From contig CP099429.1 of the NCBI GenBank assembly GCA_024114885.1, positions 682,001 through 746,000 on the forward strand: a stretch of 64,000 bases of DNA, in the 5' to 3' direction. The stretch comes from Septoria linicola (taxonomy: Eukaryota; Ascomycota; Dothideomycetes; Mycosphaerellales; Mycosphaerellaceae). The notes under the pieces are model-generated. The model saw only the letters and a list, made by a program, of their open reading frames with translations. It did not search any database and was not told the origin of the DNA. Position numbers and translations under genes: made by a program. Shown piece by piece: positions 32,320 through 43,665 of the stretch (position 1 is the first letter of the stretch; the number at the start of each line of letters is the position of its first letter).

Positions 32320-33360
32320 ATGGATTCCGCCACCACCAACACCAAATCCCCTGCGGCTGAGCCGGTCTCGTCGCAGGAGGTGACACCCCACCCCTTCACC
32401 ATCTACCTGCAAAGCTACCTGACCAAAGCTGGCCTCGACGAGGGCTTCATCAAGGAGAATATCACCGCGCAGGTGATTCTCGATAGCTTCCAAGAGACCC
32501 AAGACACTGAGTTAGGGCCAGCAAGGTCGCTAGGTGGCACACCTCAGCTCAGGAACTCCGACAAAGTGTGCACAGATCACCTGCAGAGATTCCTCATCAC
32601 GAACGGCTTCAAACCCGAATTCGCGAAGCAGGTCACCGGACCTCACATCATCGACAGCATTCTTGATGTGATGCCAGAAGAGCTTCTCGCGAAGACCCCC
32701 AACAACCAAGCAACCACGGCTCTAGACAGCACCATCAGCCCAGTCGGCGCACCACGGAAGGACAGCGCATTTGCCACCAGCTCCGACGATTCTGGCGATG
32801 AAGATGAAGACGAAGATCTCCCAACCAAGCACAGACGCACCAGCCGCGCCAAGTTTGTCAAAGACCACTCCCGAGGCCGCATCACCAAATACACCAAGAA
32901 TCCACAGCTAAAGCTCGATCTCTCGAAGAATTACCACGAAATCAAGACCGCCTGCCTTGCCTGCCTCGAAGTATCAGAAGACAGCGTGTTCAACTCCAAT
33001 GTCTCCTCCGAAGAATACACAGTCTTCCTTAGCGACAACTCCTTATATCTGGCTCGCCGCTTCGCATCTATCAGTGTAACTCTCGCTCGTGCTGAAGAGA
33101 CCAAGAAGGCTGCAGAGTTTGGCCAGTTCGGCCTCGATCTCCTAGGTCCGGCTCTGTTCAACGCGAACGTGGTGCTATGCGAGGAGAGTGAAGAAGAAGC
33201 AGAGAGCATGCTATTTTCAAGGATGTCAGCGATGGACTGCATTGACGTGATCTCAGCAGAGTGGGACGGAGAACTGGCAAAGGAGTTTGGCGATCTGGCT
33301 AGGAGCAGCGGTATGTGGTGGGATAAAACGACAGCACAGGCGCCGGAGATCGTTTTCTGA
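32320..33360 (+). CDS. Hypothetical protein with duplicated helical segment and acidic linker
   Basis: A single-exon 346-aa protein. Residues about 26-59 and 84-117 look like two copies of one helical unit: LQSYLTKAGLDEGF with ILDSF, and LQRFLITNGFKPEF with IIDSI. An acidic, Ser-rich linker (SSDDSGDEDEDEDLPTKHRR, about 150-170) is next, followed by a basic patch. The C-terminal half is an alpha-helical domain of about 150 residues with an Ala/Glu-rich centre. No signal peptide or membrane helix, so cytosolic or nuclear. The acidic/basic linker suggests a nuclear protein. I do not recognise the family. Confidence 0.75.
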   Translation: MDSATTNTKSPAAEPVSSQEVTPHPFTIYLQSYLTKAGLDEGFIKENITAQVILDSFQETQDTELGPARSLGGTPQLRNSDKVCTDHLQRFLITNGFKPEFAKQVTGPHIIDSILDVMPEELLAKTPNNQATTALDSTISPVGAPRKDSAFATSSDDSGDEDEDEDLPTKHRRTSRAKFVKDHSRGRITKYTKNPQLKLDLSKNYHEIKTACLACLEVSEDSVFNSNVSSEEYTVFLSDNSLYLARRFASISVTLARAEETKKAAEFGQFGLDLLGPALFNANVVLCEESEEEAESMLFSRMSAMDCIDVISAEWDGELAKEFGDLARSSGMWWDKTTAQAPEIVF

Positions 33361-34307
33361 GGAGTGAAGCTCTTGGCGCCGAAGCGTGTGGTACATGATT
33401 GCAGTGTTTTGATGGTGCGCACAGAACACGAGCTACGAGCAGATTCAACATTGGGGTGCATTGTCTTGGTCATTTGGCGTTGGGCGCCCGGCGACAGAGT
33501 GCGACGTGACATACGGGTGGCTTCAGGGTTTGAGTATTGATGAGTAGAGCTTCACCTGACGATGGAACGTACATATGCCATCGAAAATCAGAACACGCAC
33601 CGCCTTTGTTACAATATCCTGACGTGCCGCTCTGGAAATCTCAAAGCTATCATCGTCTCTCAATCCCCCTGCAGACGAAAACGCAAAGAATTCCAGCAGC
33701 GTTGTCCTTGGCCCAGACCAACAATGCTATACTCCAGGTCGGAGTCCAATGCCGACAGTCTATAATTCGGCCGACCATTTATTCCGAAATAAGGTTTGAC
33801 ACAACGTTGTCGGCTGCACCGACAGATTCATGATTCATGCTTTTCATCACTCCCTTACACAGAGAACGTGAATTGCATCTAATGAGTATGGAAAATTGTG
33901 CTTTAAAGCAGTTCGTGTAATCAGGATGATAGACGGAACGCATGGGAATACCTGATTCTTCCGAGAGCGCCGCGACATCAGGAGGACTGGATGTGGCCAC
34001 GGCGCTTCTGGAGTAAACGACAAACGAGGCGAGGCCATGAAACCCGGAGCTTACTGAGCCATTAAGATGCGTTGTAAGCAGCCCTTGGCGGCTCACAAGC
34101 ACTGGGATATCTATGAGGGTTCTGCGGGAGACCTGTCTACCCTGAAGCGGCTGCATACTGCGACTAGTGTGTGTCCGGCTAACAGGCGCGAGGGCTCGCG
34201 ATAGGGCCTGGAGGCATGACTTCCACTCGCGCCCAGCCCTATTCTCGCTTGGAGAACGTACGACGACGGCGGCCGCACAACGACTAATCAGGAAGGAATT
34301 GCTACCA
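33361..34307. other. Intergenic, no gene seen
   Basis: Contains the 3' end of the preceding gene and the promoter of the Zn2Cys6 gene. A minus-strand frame (34348-33779) runs through it and overlaps the start of the zinc-finger gene. I take it as a shadow. Confidence 0.45.
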
Positions 34308-35404
34308 ATGGTGGGCGTCGCGAGATCTAAAGGCTGCCAAGCTTGCAAGCAGAAGAAAAAGGGTTGCGATCTACAGAGACCTTCTTGCTCCAGGTGCGCT
34401 CGATTAGGGGTTGGCTGTGTTTACAGTTCGCAGCAGTGGGCTTTTCGACAATACGATGGTCTCACGACAAGTACGACTTCGGTTCCAACCGAGGATAGTG
34501 AGCGTCCCATCCAATATGGCGGAGGCTCCAGCAATCCTCCAGATTGGCCCTTGAGCGATGGACCGCGAAAGAACGAGCCTCGATCGAATGTCAAATCAAG
34601 TGGATCAGAACAAATTTTGCTTGAGAGTGCTAGAATACGCAGGCTACAGCAAGAATCCGCTTCCGCGTCTGATGCCCGCCCAGATGAGCATCAAAATAGC
34701 CTACGAAGTACTTCCTGGATAGCAGATACCGTCAAGGCGTGGGAAGGAAGCTACGACTTTTCCCGTGCTACAGGCTGTATCTTCTCTCTGGATGACCAGA
34801 AGCAAGCGTCGAATGCAGCTGGAAAGGGTTAGTTACCACCACAAGCGCCTGTGCGATCTGCGCACACGCAAGAGAAGTGTCGTACTCTCAGACTAGCTTG
34901 CGCTGACCTTATGCAGGCAAAGATGTGGCTCAGCTGCTCGAGGAGCTGACTGTCGATATGACAACGGCTGCGAATAATAGAGAGTGGAGCGCTATGGTGT
35001 TGAAGCGTAGAGTCGCATCGAATATCACCCACAAGGTAAAGGAGACAGACCGCGCCAGCAAGACGTATCAGCAGGTATGCCATGACAGAAGGACTTTTCT
35101 TCAAGATATGGCCGCCATACATCAGGGCATGCCAGATTGGAATATTGAAGTGTTGAACACTTGTGCAGCGGTTGACGAGAGAAGGGTTAAGGCAACAGTC
35201 TGGACGCTGGCCAGGCAAGCTGGAGTTTGCAAAGCAACTCCAGACATTGGCCAGGAGACGATCGAATTGGTTAAATGGAAACGAGATGGCCATCTTTGGG
35301 TTGTTCAAGGCTTGACGGGATTGAAGGGCTGTGGCGGTTGGTCGTTGAACGACCAGCGTCCAATCATTAACAATTTAGGAACCAAGACCGCGCCTTCTCG
35401 GTGA
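34308..35404 (+). CDS. Zn(2)-C6 fungal-type transcription factor
   Basis: There are two exons, 34308-34827 and 34917-35404 (335 aa); the phase-1 intron is GTTAGT...ATGCAG. A canonical binuclear zinc cluster sits at the very N-terminus, spaced C-x2-C-x6-C-x5-C-x2-C-x6-C (CQACKQKKKGC, CSRCARLGVGC). It is followed by a Ser-rich linker and a charged C-terminal half without the usual fungal transcription-factor middle domain. The protein is short for the class. DNA-binding and nuclear location are expected from the cluster; target genes are unknown. A further downstream exon beyond 35404 cannot be excluded. Neighbours do not form an evident biosynthetic cluster. Confidence 0.82.
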
Positions 35405-35726
35405 CTAACACGGGCCACGACGCTGCCAAAAAAGAGAGAGTGGGACTCAGATGACCAAACTCGGAGAACCACTTCTGATTCTTCTCGACGCGAGCATCGT
35501 GGTCCTAGCGATTCGGAGCACAGCACGCAAGCACAAGATCTGAAACACTCATGGGAGGAATTTATCAATACGACCAGGTTTGATGTCACCGGAGATAGAT
35601 GGAACATCTTCAGCTACAAGGCTCTGTCCGATCTCAACCAGCCATGTGCACATAGACCCGACTCGATCGACCAATTTGAGAACACGCGACCCCCGAACCT
35701 CTCGACTCCCGATGGAACGACCAAAG
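35405..35726. other. Short convergent intergenic region
   Basis: About 320 bp between the 3' ends of the Zn2Cys6 gene and the minus-strand hypothetical gene. Only shadow frames are seen. A downstream exon of the regulator could lie here, but no matching splice pair was obvious. Confidence 0.4.
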
Positions 35727-36428
35727 CTACTCATGACTCGGTGTCGATTTGATCGGAGTGGTCTTAAGTCTACCAACAGTCCACCACAACTGCACATCCT
35801 CGCGCCACTTCTCCACTACCCGTCGACTCGTTGCCGCAAAAGTCCTCGCCTGCTCGTTCTTCAACTTTTCCGCATGCTCCGAACAAAACATCTGCTTGTA
35901 GCCAGCTGCTAGCTGCACTTCAAGCTCAGTCCCCTCGAGTTGCGTGTCAGCCGAGGCGCCTAGTATATTACTCAAACCGAGGAGATAGGTATCGATGACA
36001 TATGGCTTAAAGGTCCACGTCTCACACTGCGGCGAGGTGTTGGCACTATCGGCATACACACATCGGAAGCGCGCATAGTGGGTACTTGGTATGTCGACTG
36101 GCGATGTCATGGGGACACCGAGCTCAGCATTTCGAGATCGCAAAGAGATGGACACTGGAAGGCGTGACAGAAGCTCCTTGTAAACGTCGCGGAAGATCGG
36201 AGAGAACTGCTTGAGTTGCGAAAGAGCTTCGATTTGCCTGTGTGGGAAGGGTCGGTCTTTCTTGTCCGGATCACGTCTCGCGAACGATGCTAGCTCTTCC
36301 TCGACAAATTTGAGCTCTTGGTCAATCTGATAGAAGATGTCGTCGGGCTCGGCGCGTGGTGGCTGATCACCCTCGGATAGAGTGCGATGCACTTGGGGCG
36401 TGAAGTGTGGGCCCGGGGTTGGTGCCAT
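35727..36428 (-). CDS. Conserved-looking hypothetical protein
   Basis: A single-exon 233-aa frame starting MAPTPGPHFTPQ. The frame is open 34 codons further upstream, but the ATG at 36428 gives the most natural start. The N-terminal 50 residues are Pro-rich, then helical, charged segments follow (DIFYQIDQELKFVEEELASF, QIEALSQLKQF). A C-terminal helical part contains AAGYKQMFCSEHAEKLK and VEKWREDVQLWW. No signal peptide, transmembrane helix or catalytic motif. Function unknown. Its composition is clearly protein-like, in contrast to the other frames around it. Confidence 0.6.
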   Translation of the reverse strand: MAPTPGPHFTPQVHRTLSEGDQPPRAEPDDIFYQIDQELKFVEEELASFARRDPDKKDRPFPHRQIEALSQLKQFSPIFRDVYKELLSRLPVSISLRSRNAELGVPMTSPVDIPSTHYARFRCVYADSANTSPQCETWTFKPYVIDTYLLGLSNILGASADTQLEGTELEVQLAAGYKQMFCSEHAEKLKNEQARTFAATSRRVVEKWREDVQLWWTVGRLKTTPIKSTPSHE

Positions 36429-37354
36429 GCATCTGCTGAGGGAGAAGAAATTGTTGAGAGGTGGACAAGGAAACATATAACTATCTGCAGGATTGATGAA
36501 AAGCAACATGATTCTGCTGCCTTGATACAAGCCAACACTGGTTCAGCACGCGTCTGCTGCAAATGCCGTGCGACTGCATCTCGACAGGAAGTGTGGCGCA
36601 GGCGTACCGCTTCCTACATACCCTTGTCGCTCAGACGTTCCAGACATAGTGCTGTATCACGGACCGATGCTCGCATGTGTCGCTTTTGTGGAAATCGTGC
36701 AACACGAGGCCTGTCTTTGACTTTGCTCGTCTTCGAGCCAAGAGGTTCTTGCGTGAAAACTCACTCACTCGTAGGCATTCTCATTCGCGATCTGCAGGAT
36801 TCAAGCAAACAAATCCAAACATCCTCTTACATACATGCATGAGCGACTGCCGCTAGCCACGAGTACAGATCATCGTTCATGCGGACCAGCTCTCACTAGC
36901 GTGGCGCTAGCTTACGCTTCACGCGCAACATATGCAGTCGAAGCCTCGAAGGTTCGCAATAAGCACAAAGCCTGCGTGGACATATCTCGCTTCACCTGAG
37001 ATCGCTAGGATAGCCGCGCGAGAACGCCGAGACAGGGCAACGGCCATGTATTTGAGTGGCAGCAGGACATTAGCTTCTGGCCCGGTCAAAAGGTTGCTGT
37101 GTGCACACAGCATCTGTTGAGCGCACTGCGGCTCGCTTGCACTGCCACAGCAGCGAGATGCACCTGTTGAGGCATGATGGACACAAAGGGTGACAAGGAT
37201 GCGGACCAAAGCACAGCGCAGGCTTCTGAGGCTGAGAGTAGTCTGGCGAGCGATAGGAATCGTGGAAGGTGGTACGCAAGTCAAATTTGTCGTAATTCGT
37301 GCCAGCGTTATAGCGTGATCATCGGAAGTCGGGTCAAATACATCAATTACTCCA
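36429..37354. other. Intergenic, no gene seen
   Basis: 0.93 kb between two minus-strand genes. Only short frames. It presumably includes the promoter of the hypothetical gene and the 3' end of the oxidoreductase gene. Confidence 0.45.
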
Positions 37355-38329
37355 TCACGCTTTCGCCTCATGGGCATATACAACGATAGCTCTCAGCTCA
37401 ATGCTTTCTCGAGGCGGACCCTGATCATTCGGCAACCTGATAGCGCTATGTGGAGCTCTCCTCGCAACACCCTCAGTCTTGCTATCGAAGCACTTGATCA
37501 AAAGAGCCTCATCAGGCTTCATCTCAGATGGCCAGTACCATCTATGCTGAGGGTTGTGAGCAATATACCACAATTCCACATCTCGGTCCTCGGTCATGTG
37601 AGCCGAATGGTCCTCCTTCAGGATGCGGAGAGTGACGGGACGCAGATCAGATTCTGGGACGGTAGTAGCATCGCAGACAGCAAGTGGCTCGCGAATGATA
37701 GTGCGAAGTGGCTTCCAGAGGTTGATGATGCCCCATCTGTGTTTCTGCGCCTTGGCTTTAATCTCGGCTGCACCTTCATGGTTGAGGGTCGCCAGGAGGA
37801 GATCAGCCCCGTGGTAGGATTGGTCGACGTGGGCTAGCATTGCTGGGTGCTGTTTGGGCAGTTTCTGCATGTCTGGTGCATCTTGAGGAATGTCGAGCAC
37901 GACTTGATAGGGTTCACGTCTGCAGACGTGATTGAAGACGAGTACATCACTTGCTCCTGTGCTTTTGAGGGAGTCAGTATACTGATATGTATCTTCGACT
38001 CAATGTTGGAATACTCACGCCTTCTTGATGACATCTTTGACTTCCTCATACACCTTGGTCTTGATAGCGTCGTCATCCGCAAAGGTCTCGTGTTTGATGC
38101 CTTGTTCACCTGGATATTGAAGGAATTGGAAGCCATTTTCGTGGATCGTGAAATGATTGTCTGTGCTGCGTAGATCCGTCACTCGAACGTTCTGTACGTT
38201 GTGCTTCAGTCGCTTTGATCCGACTGTATGGACGTATTGAACTGGGAACTGCTCTCCTGGTGGTGGCTCATTGTAGTAGTTGATCGTTGTCTCTATGGTG
38301 CCCAGAGGAGAGGCTGTGGAATGAGGCAT
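37355..38329 (-). CDS. AsaB/CmcJ-like oxidoreductase (non-heme hydroxylase/desaturase family)
   Basis: There are two exons, 38329-38019 and 37961-37355 (305 aa). The acceptor AAAAG at 37963-37962 restores the family phrase KKATGASDVLVFNH. Family features: TTINYYNEPP near the N-terminus, HVDQS (His148, Asp150), IINLWKPL, LAVCDA, HRWYWPSEMKPDEALLIKCF and PPRESIELRAIVVY. These are the hallmarks of the fungal group named after AsaB, CmcJ/NvfI and gibberellin GA4 desaturase. Members oxidise secondary metabolites, many as Fe(II)/2-oxoglutarate-type enzymes. Many homologues lie outside clusters, and no partner genes are obvious here, so the substrate is open. Confidence 0.88.
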
Positions 38330-40012
38330 CTTTGTTATCTATGCTTCGATCGAAAAGCAATCGTGTACTGAATAAATGAAGGCAGGAATGTGCAATCAGC
38401 AACGCCCTTATATCGACGTGGTCTTGTACAGTCCTCTCGGAGGCTTCTTTGTCCGGTGTATTGTTTGAGTTTAGAGCTTCCCTGGACTCGGACGTGTCAC
38501 TCCTAGCATGTCCCAGTCGTTTGTCGGCAAATAGGATTACACGCGCTAAAGGACCAGCGAAATGATCTCTTGAACGCTTCCACGCCACGAGCCTGGCACC
38601 ATCGATGAGGAATTGCTCGATGCTACTGATGAAGGCAGCGAGCCGATGATGCTGTCGCTGCCGGGCATGCCGTAATATCTGCGCGCGTTCGATTCATGAC
38701 TGGCTACTGTACCTTCAAGTTCGCTGATCTGCAACAGTTCTTAGCTACCTGGCCAGTGAGCGATGTACGAGCTATGCGAAAGTTAACGATGTGAAACAAT
38801 CGGTCGTCAAGTTGGGAAGCGGAGTTAGAAGCGATCTTCCCGAACAACAGACAGTGCCCAGCACTGATCTGGCAGTCGCTGCCACTCAGTTACAAGCAGC
38901 CCTTACGACAGCTGGCGCCAAGGCAGAGAGCTCCTGGCCCGACAGACATCAGAGCCGAACCTTGCTGGTCGAGTTTTGCATACGTTCTCGTACATATGAG
39001 GTGCTGCGATCCCGTCACTCTGCTGCACAGACATCATTTTGGTGGTGCTCGTTGCTAATGTCGAGTACCTTGCCCAGCAGAAGGCTCTGAGGTCTCCAAA
39101 AGCTATGAAATGCCAAGCATTGCGCCTGGCTCGTTTGCAGACACGGAAGATGTCGCAAAGTATTGGAGCAGAAGTAGATGTTGCATTCGCACATCTTGTC
39201 CTGTGACTGACGGATGCATCGACTGGCATGGTAGAGAACAGCCCAGCCTTGTGTTCCAGGTGCTACGCCTGCTCGCTCGGTGAGCCTCGTACTCGTAGCT
39301 ATCCGGCATAGCTTCTGTCCTCGCATGTACGCTGTTGTGCTGCTGGCATGGTCCAAGATGTGTGCCGGTTTATGCGAGCAGGCACTTGGTGGCGATAGTT
39401 CGTACTTTCCCAATGGAACGCCTTGGTTCTGCTATATCGTGAAGCAGAAGTGAATATGCTACGAGCTAGACGAGAGCCATGTTATGGCGAAATCAGCCAA
39501 CATGACTCCCAATTAACGACTGCTTTCGGGCAACGAATCGGACTGTCAGTAGCTTCAATGACCTCTCGAACGGCCGAGCATTGGGACGACATACTATGCA
39601 CGGCATATCAAGCCAAAATCGAGCGACGTGAAGGACCAGATGGAGCAGTTGAATATTGTTGACCCAGAGTGTGACCGGCGTCGTCTTGTCGTTGCTGACG
39701 AACATGTTCGTTCTGTCGCTCCGATCTCTTTGCGTGACGTCCAGCGCACGATCCTCTGCGGCCATTCATGTGCAGCAGTGATATCGCATATCAGCGGCAT
39801 TTCTCCTTCTCGACATCTGATAGGTCTGCTGTGACCACACGTATCGAAGTTGCAGCGAGGATCCGGCTGCACGCCCTGCACATTGAGCGCTCGTGAGCCG
39901 CTTCGTCGGCTGACATTGAAATCAGGTAGTCCCAGTGGCCCCGCGCCGAAAGGATCTTAGCTTCGATCACGCCTTCTATCGCTACTCTGAATGGTTGTCA
40001 ACAACCACAAAA
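38330..40012. other. 1.7 kb without a supported gene
   Basis: Several 60-130 codon frames on both strands, none with a domain or good splice pattern. Presumably includes divergent promoters for the AsaB-like gene and for sulfite oxidase. Confidence 0.45.
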
Positions 40013-41866
40013 ATGTCGAAACCAGGCCAAAATCGCCTCAAACAGCTCATCGGCAGCCCGAAAACACTACTCCACAAGCCGAAAGCGTTCCAGAAGCCGA
40101 TTGGACAATTCTTTGAGCCTAGGAGGCTATCAGCGAATCATGTCAAGCAAATTGCGCCTGGAGACGGTCGAAAGAGTGGGTCGGTACATATATCGTTTGT
40201 GATGGTGAACAGACAGCAGAGGTTTATGCAGTGGAATGGAATACGGCAGTCCTCATCGTGGAGAAATGGTTCGCAGCCCAGACAGTCAGACGCTCAAGGC
40301 GTATTGGCTGTGTTGTTTGGAGCCTCTGCAGTAGCAGTGCTGGCTGCTCCAGTCGTATCTTGGGTGCAAAATGGTATCGATGGTTCGGAGAAGGTCGTCA
40401 ATATCATTGATAGTGAGGAATGTGGCCCAGCAACGTTCCGCCTGGCAGATGTTGTGACCCACGATCGATCGTCTTCGACGAAATGGGTCATCCATGGAAG
40501 ATCTGTATACGACATCACATCGTTCATCGATGCACATCCTGGCGGTGAAGTCATCCTTCGAGCTTGCGGCGGCTCGATAGATCCGTACTGGAAGTTGTTC
40601 TCAATCCACAACAAGCCAGAAGTCGAGAAGATACTTGATGGTTTCTACATTGGAGACCTCGATCAGCAAGATATTGATGCCGAGGGCAACATCAACTGGT
40701 CTGGCATTGCAGGCTCGTGTATCGACGATCCTTTCAAGGACGACCCAGAGCGAGACCCAGAACTGATCGTCAGAACGCCGAAACCATGCAACGCAGAAAC
40801 TCCTGGTAGGCTACTCGGCGACTTCATCACGCCTCTTCGACTGTTCTTCGTCAGACACCATTTGTGGGTACCCAAGATCAATGCTAGCGAACACAAGCTT
40901 GCAATAGAGCTGTCCGATGGAGATGAGATTTCGTACTCGCTAGAGGACCTCAAGAGCAAGTTTCCAGAATACACTATCACTGCCACGCTGCAATGCGCAG
41001 GCAACAGGAGGTCCCACATGTCAGTGTCAGAGAACGGCAAGACATCTGGTCTGCAATGGGACATCGGTGCCATAGGCACTGCAGAGTTCACGGGTGTTCG
41101 ACTGCGGGATGTTCTGCTCGATGCTGGGTACGATGTTGATAAAGCATGCGGGGTCTGTCCAAATGATCCAGATGCAGACCAGCACATTCACTTCTGCGCG
41201 CCAGCTGATACCTACGAGCAGAGCATTCCACTGCAGACAGCATTAAACCCGGCCTCAGACGTACTGCTAGCTTGGAAGATGAATGGCCAGGATATGCCGC
41301 GCGATCATGGAGGACCTCTACGAGCCATCGTGCCAGGCAGCGTTGCGACTCGCAGTGTCAAGTGGCTTGGGAAGGTAAGGCTCAGTTGTGAAGAGTCCCA
41401 ATCAAATTGGCATAGTCGGGATTATAAATGTTTTGGACCAAACGTTCGAGCTGCTGACCTGAAGGCCGAAGACTGGGAGGCAGCACAGAGCATACAAGAG
41501 ATGCCAGTGCAGAGCGCCATCACAGACATACTGCGGTCCAATGGCGTCGATACTCCAGTTCGAGTCAACGGATTCGCCTTCAGCGGTGGAGGCAGGAAGA
41601 TCGTGCGAGTAGATGTTTCTGCTGATGGCGGCAAGACATGGAGGCAAGCTTGCCTTCGCAAAGGTGAGGCTAAGGGTACCAGAAGATGGGCGTGGACGCA
41701 GTGGACGATCGAATGGCCGAAAGACAAGTTGCCTGAGCAAAAGCCAGAATTTGTGGTGAAAGCCGTGGATGAAGGATACAACACGCAACCACAGACTTTC
41801 GACGCAACGTGGAACTTCCGTGGACTTCTTGGGAATGCTTGGCACAGGGTGCCGATGGAGACCTGA
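40013..41866 (+). CDS. Sulfite oxidase with cytochrome b5 domain (mitochondrial type)
   Basis: A single-exon gene of 617 aa. The basic N-terminus plus a hydrophobic stretch (VLAVLFGASAVAVLAAPVV, about 97-116) looks like a mitochondrial presequence with a sorting helix for the intermembrane space. The heme b5 domain has HPGG with His175 and the second axial ligand His199 (FSIHNKPEV). The molybdopterin domain follows with the Mo-ligand Cys328 in TLQCAGNRR and GPLRAIVPG. The C-terminal dimerisation domain contains GFAFSGGGRKI and ADGGKTW. It oxidises sulfite to sulfate with cytochrome c. The start at 40013 is the first ATG in a frame that is open further upstream. Confidence 0.93.
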   Translation: MSKPGQNRLKQLIGSPKTLLHKPKAFQKPIGQFFEPRRLSANHVKQIAPGDGRKSGSVHISFVMVNRQQRFMQWNGIRQSSSWRNGSQPRQSDAQGVLAVLFGASAVAVLAAPVVSWVQNGIDGSEKVVNIIDSEECGPATFRLADVVTHDRSSSTKWVIHGRSVYDITSFIDAHPGGEVILRACGGSIDPYWKLFSIHNKPEVEKILDGFYIGDLDQQDIDAEGNINWSGIAGSCIDDPFKDDPERDPELIVRTPKPCNAETPGRLLGDFITPLRLFFVRHHLWVPKINASEHKLAIELSDGDEISYSLEDLKSKFPEYTITATLQCAGNRRSHMSVSENGKTSGLQWDIGAIGTAEFTGVRLRDVLLDAGYDVDKACGVCPNDPDADQHIHFCAPADTYEQSIPLQTALNPASDVLLAWKMNGQDMPRDHGGPLRAIVPGSVATRSVKWLGKVRLSCEESQSNWHSRDYKCFGPNVRAADLKAEDWEAAQSIQEMPVQSAITDILRSNGVDTPVRVNGFAFSGGGRKIVRVDVSADGGKTWRQACLRKGEAKGTRRWAWTQWTIEWPKDKLPEQKPEFVVKAVDEGYNTQPQTFDATWNFRGLLGNAWHRVPMET

Positions 41867-41995
41867 GTGACTTTTGCAGATTTGCTTCAATTGTGCTTCA
41901 ACCGTGACCTTTGAGTCGCATATACCCAGGCCCGCCTCCAGGCTTTGCGAGTATCGCAAGTAATCCAGAATGTCAGAAAAAATATTGCCATGCAA

Positions 41996-42753
41996 TCAAG
42001 ACACCTGAAATGAACCGTAGAACACGCACAGCGCTTTGCTCGCTCCCTTCATACAATAGTGTGTGACAGGCAGCTTCTCGTCACCTTTTGCGTATTTCGC
42101 CAGTTGCTGAACGTCCGATGTCCTTGGCAAGTACAGCACGACTTCATTGGCCGCCGAAAACGCATCGTAAAGCACCTTCAGGTTGTATGGTTCCATGTAT
42201 GACAGATCAAAGACGTCCCAATCCGTGTACGAAGGACCCCCCCACGGTGGACTGGCGAATATAACAGCGTTCTTGACCGATGCTTTGAGACGAGCTTTCA
42301 GCACGTCAAAGATGTCGCCGTGAATCCACCAGATCTTCTTGGCGACGGCGTAGACTTCTGCGTTATGCTTTGCACAGGCCAAAGTCTTAGCATCTTTCTC
42401 GACAGCGAAGATCTGGCTCCAGCGTCCAGAAAGCGCGAATGCGATCACGTTTCCTCCGGCTCCAGCAAATGCGTCGATTAGAATCTTCTTCTCCTTGGGC
42501 GCAGTGGCCACATGCTCAGCAATCTTTCTGTGTTGACATCAGCACTGTGTCTTAGACCGAACGTGATCATGGCGTACTTAGCTATTGGCTCTGGCGTGAC
42601 ACCAAACCATGCATCGTCAGTCAGCCAAATGCCTTCGTCGTACTTGGAAAAGATGTTGTTGCGTTGTAGCCAATATTTTTGCAGATCAGTCGGCACTTCT
42701 TCCAGTGTTGTGTATGTGTGCACGCCTTCAGGCGGCCCTGATGCTGCTGACAT
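41996..42753 (-). CDS. TGS1: Trimethylguanosine synthase (cap hypermethylase)
   Basis: There are two exons, 42753-42578 and 42527-41996 (235 aa). The 50-bp intron begins GTACGC and ends CAACACAG; its removal joins TPEPIAK to KIAEHVA, as in the family. A class-I methyltransferase fold follows with LIDAFAGAGGNVIAF (SAM binding), AVEKDAKTLACAKHN, and the catalytic SPPWGGPSY. It adds two methyl groups to the cap of snRNAs and snoRNAs. The protein is the minimal catalytic-domain form usual in fungi. Tail-to-tail with the sulfite oxidase gene, 129 bp apart. Confidence 0.92.
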
Positions 42754-43162
42754 ATTGTGAATGATGTTGTCTGATGATTTTCTAGCAAAGCGATGCTCAA
42801 ACTCGTGAAGAATGCCTTTCGTGGATGACTCAGCAACACGTGCCAAAACAAACACCCACCAACGCGACTTCGCTCAGCCTCCTGTTACTTAACATGAGCA
42901 ACCAAAAAGTGGCCTCAACATTCTCTCGAGATTGGCACATCTCTCGAACGCTAAGAAATCCAGTCTGAGAGGTGAAGCGCCAGCAGTACACTGTACTGGG
43001 TTGAGCACGAATATCTGCTGCGCACTGAGGGAAGCACTGCAGTCTGACCTCCATCCAACAAAAGGTGCTCTATAGAGCTCTACTCGAGTAGGGCTATCGA
43101 TCGTGCTTGTGTGTACCGTACTGGAAACTCGACCGGAAAAGGAAGCTGCAGTGAGCAGCATA
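42754..43162. other. Promoter region of TGS1, no gene
   Basis: About 0.4 kb with only shadow frames. It is probably the TGS1 promoter. Confidence 0.4.
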
Positions 43163-43408
43163 ATGTTGAGCACTAGTAGCCAGCGAAGGCGCCACCATTT
43201 CGACACTGACCCGCTAAGTACAGACAAGCAGTTCTGGCCCTACTCCGACCGACATTCTGGTAGCGGAACAGATTATTTCTCGTTGCTATCGCCAACAGAG
43301 CAAGCGAGAAGGCCAACATGGGAACCAGCAGTCCAACGCTCGGCGTGGAAGATTGAGCAGAACCCGCATCTCGAAGAGGCGGCTTTGCGATCATTGGAAC
43401 GTCAGTAA
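43163..43408 (+). CDS. Possible small hypothetical protein
   Basis: An 81-residue frame (MLSTSSQRRRHHFDTDPL... to LERQ) with the composition of a real short protein: polar, Pro-containing, with a C-terminal helix (NPHLEEAALRSLERQ). The frame is open 20 codons further upstream from a non-ATG codon. No domain or localisation signal is visible. It could equally be a chance frame. Confidence 0.3.
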   Translation: MLSTSSQRRRHHFDTDPLSTDKQFWPYSDRHSGSGTDYFSLLSPTEQARRPTWEPAVQRSAWKIEQNPHLEEAALRSLERQ

Positions 43409-43665
43409 AAGCACCTACCTAAAGCATGCTGCTCTGGGATCAATGCCTGACGCGATCTCGCTATAGCACTCCGTGCTTGAAGTGATTGAGCGGCAGCTTT
43501 CACGTATGTCTGAGAAGTTGCTGACATTCATCGCTTGCTTTAGGTCAAGGGTGCCAAACCCCAATAAAGCACTATTATCCCAATCACAAATGCGAGATAC
43601 CGGGCCACCGACTCCAGTGCATATGGGACATTCGACGTTGGCGTCGTGATCGCCATGTTGTGCTG

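Noticed and set aside
42521..42580. Apparent frameshift in TGS1 between the N-terminal and methyltransferase parts
   Set aside because: A normal 50-bp intron (GTACGC to CAACACAG) removes it and restores PIAKKIAEHVA.
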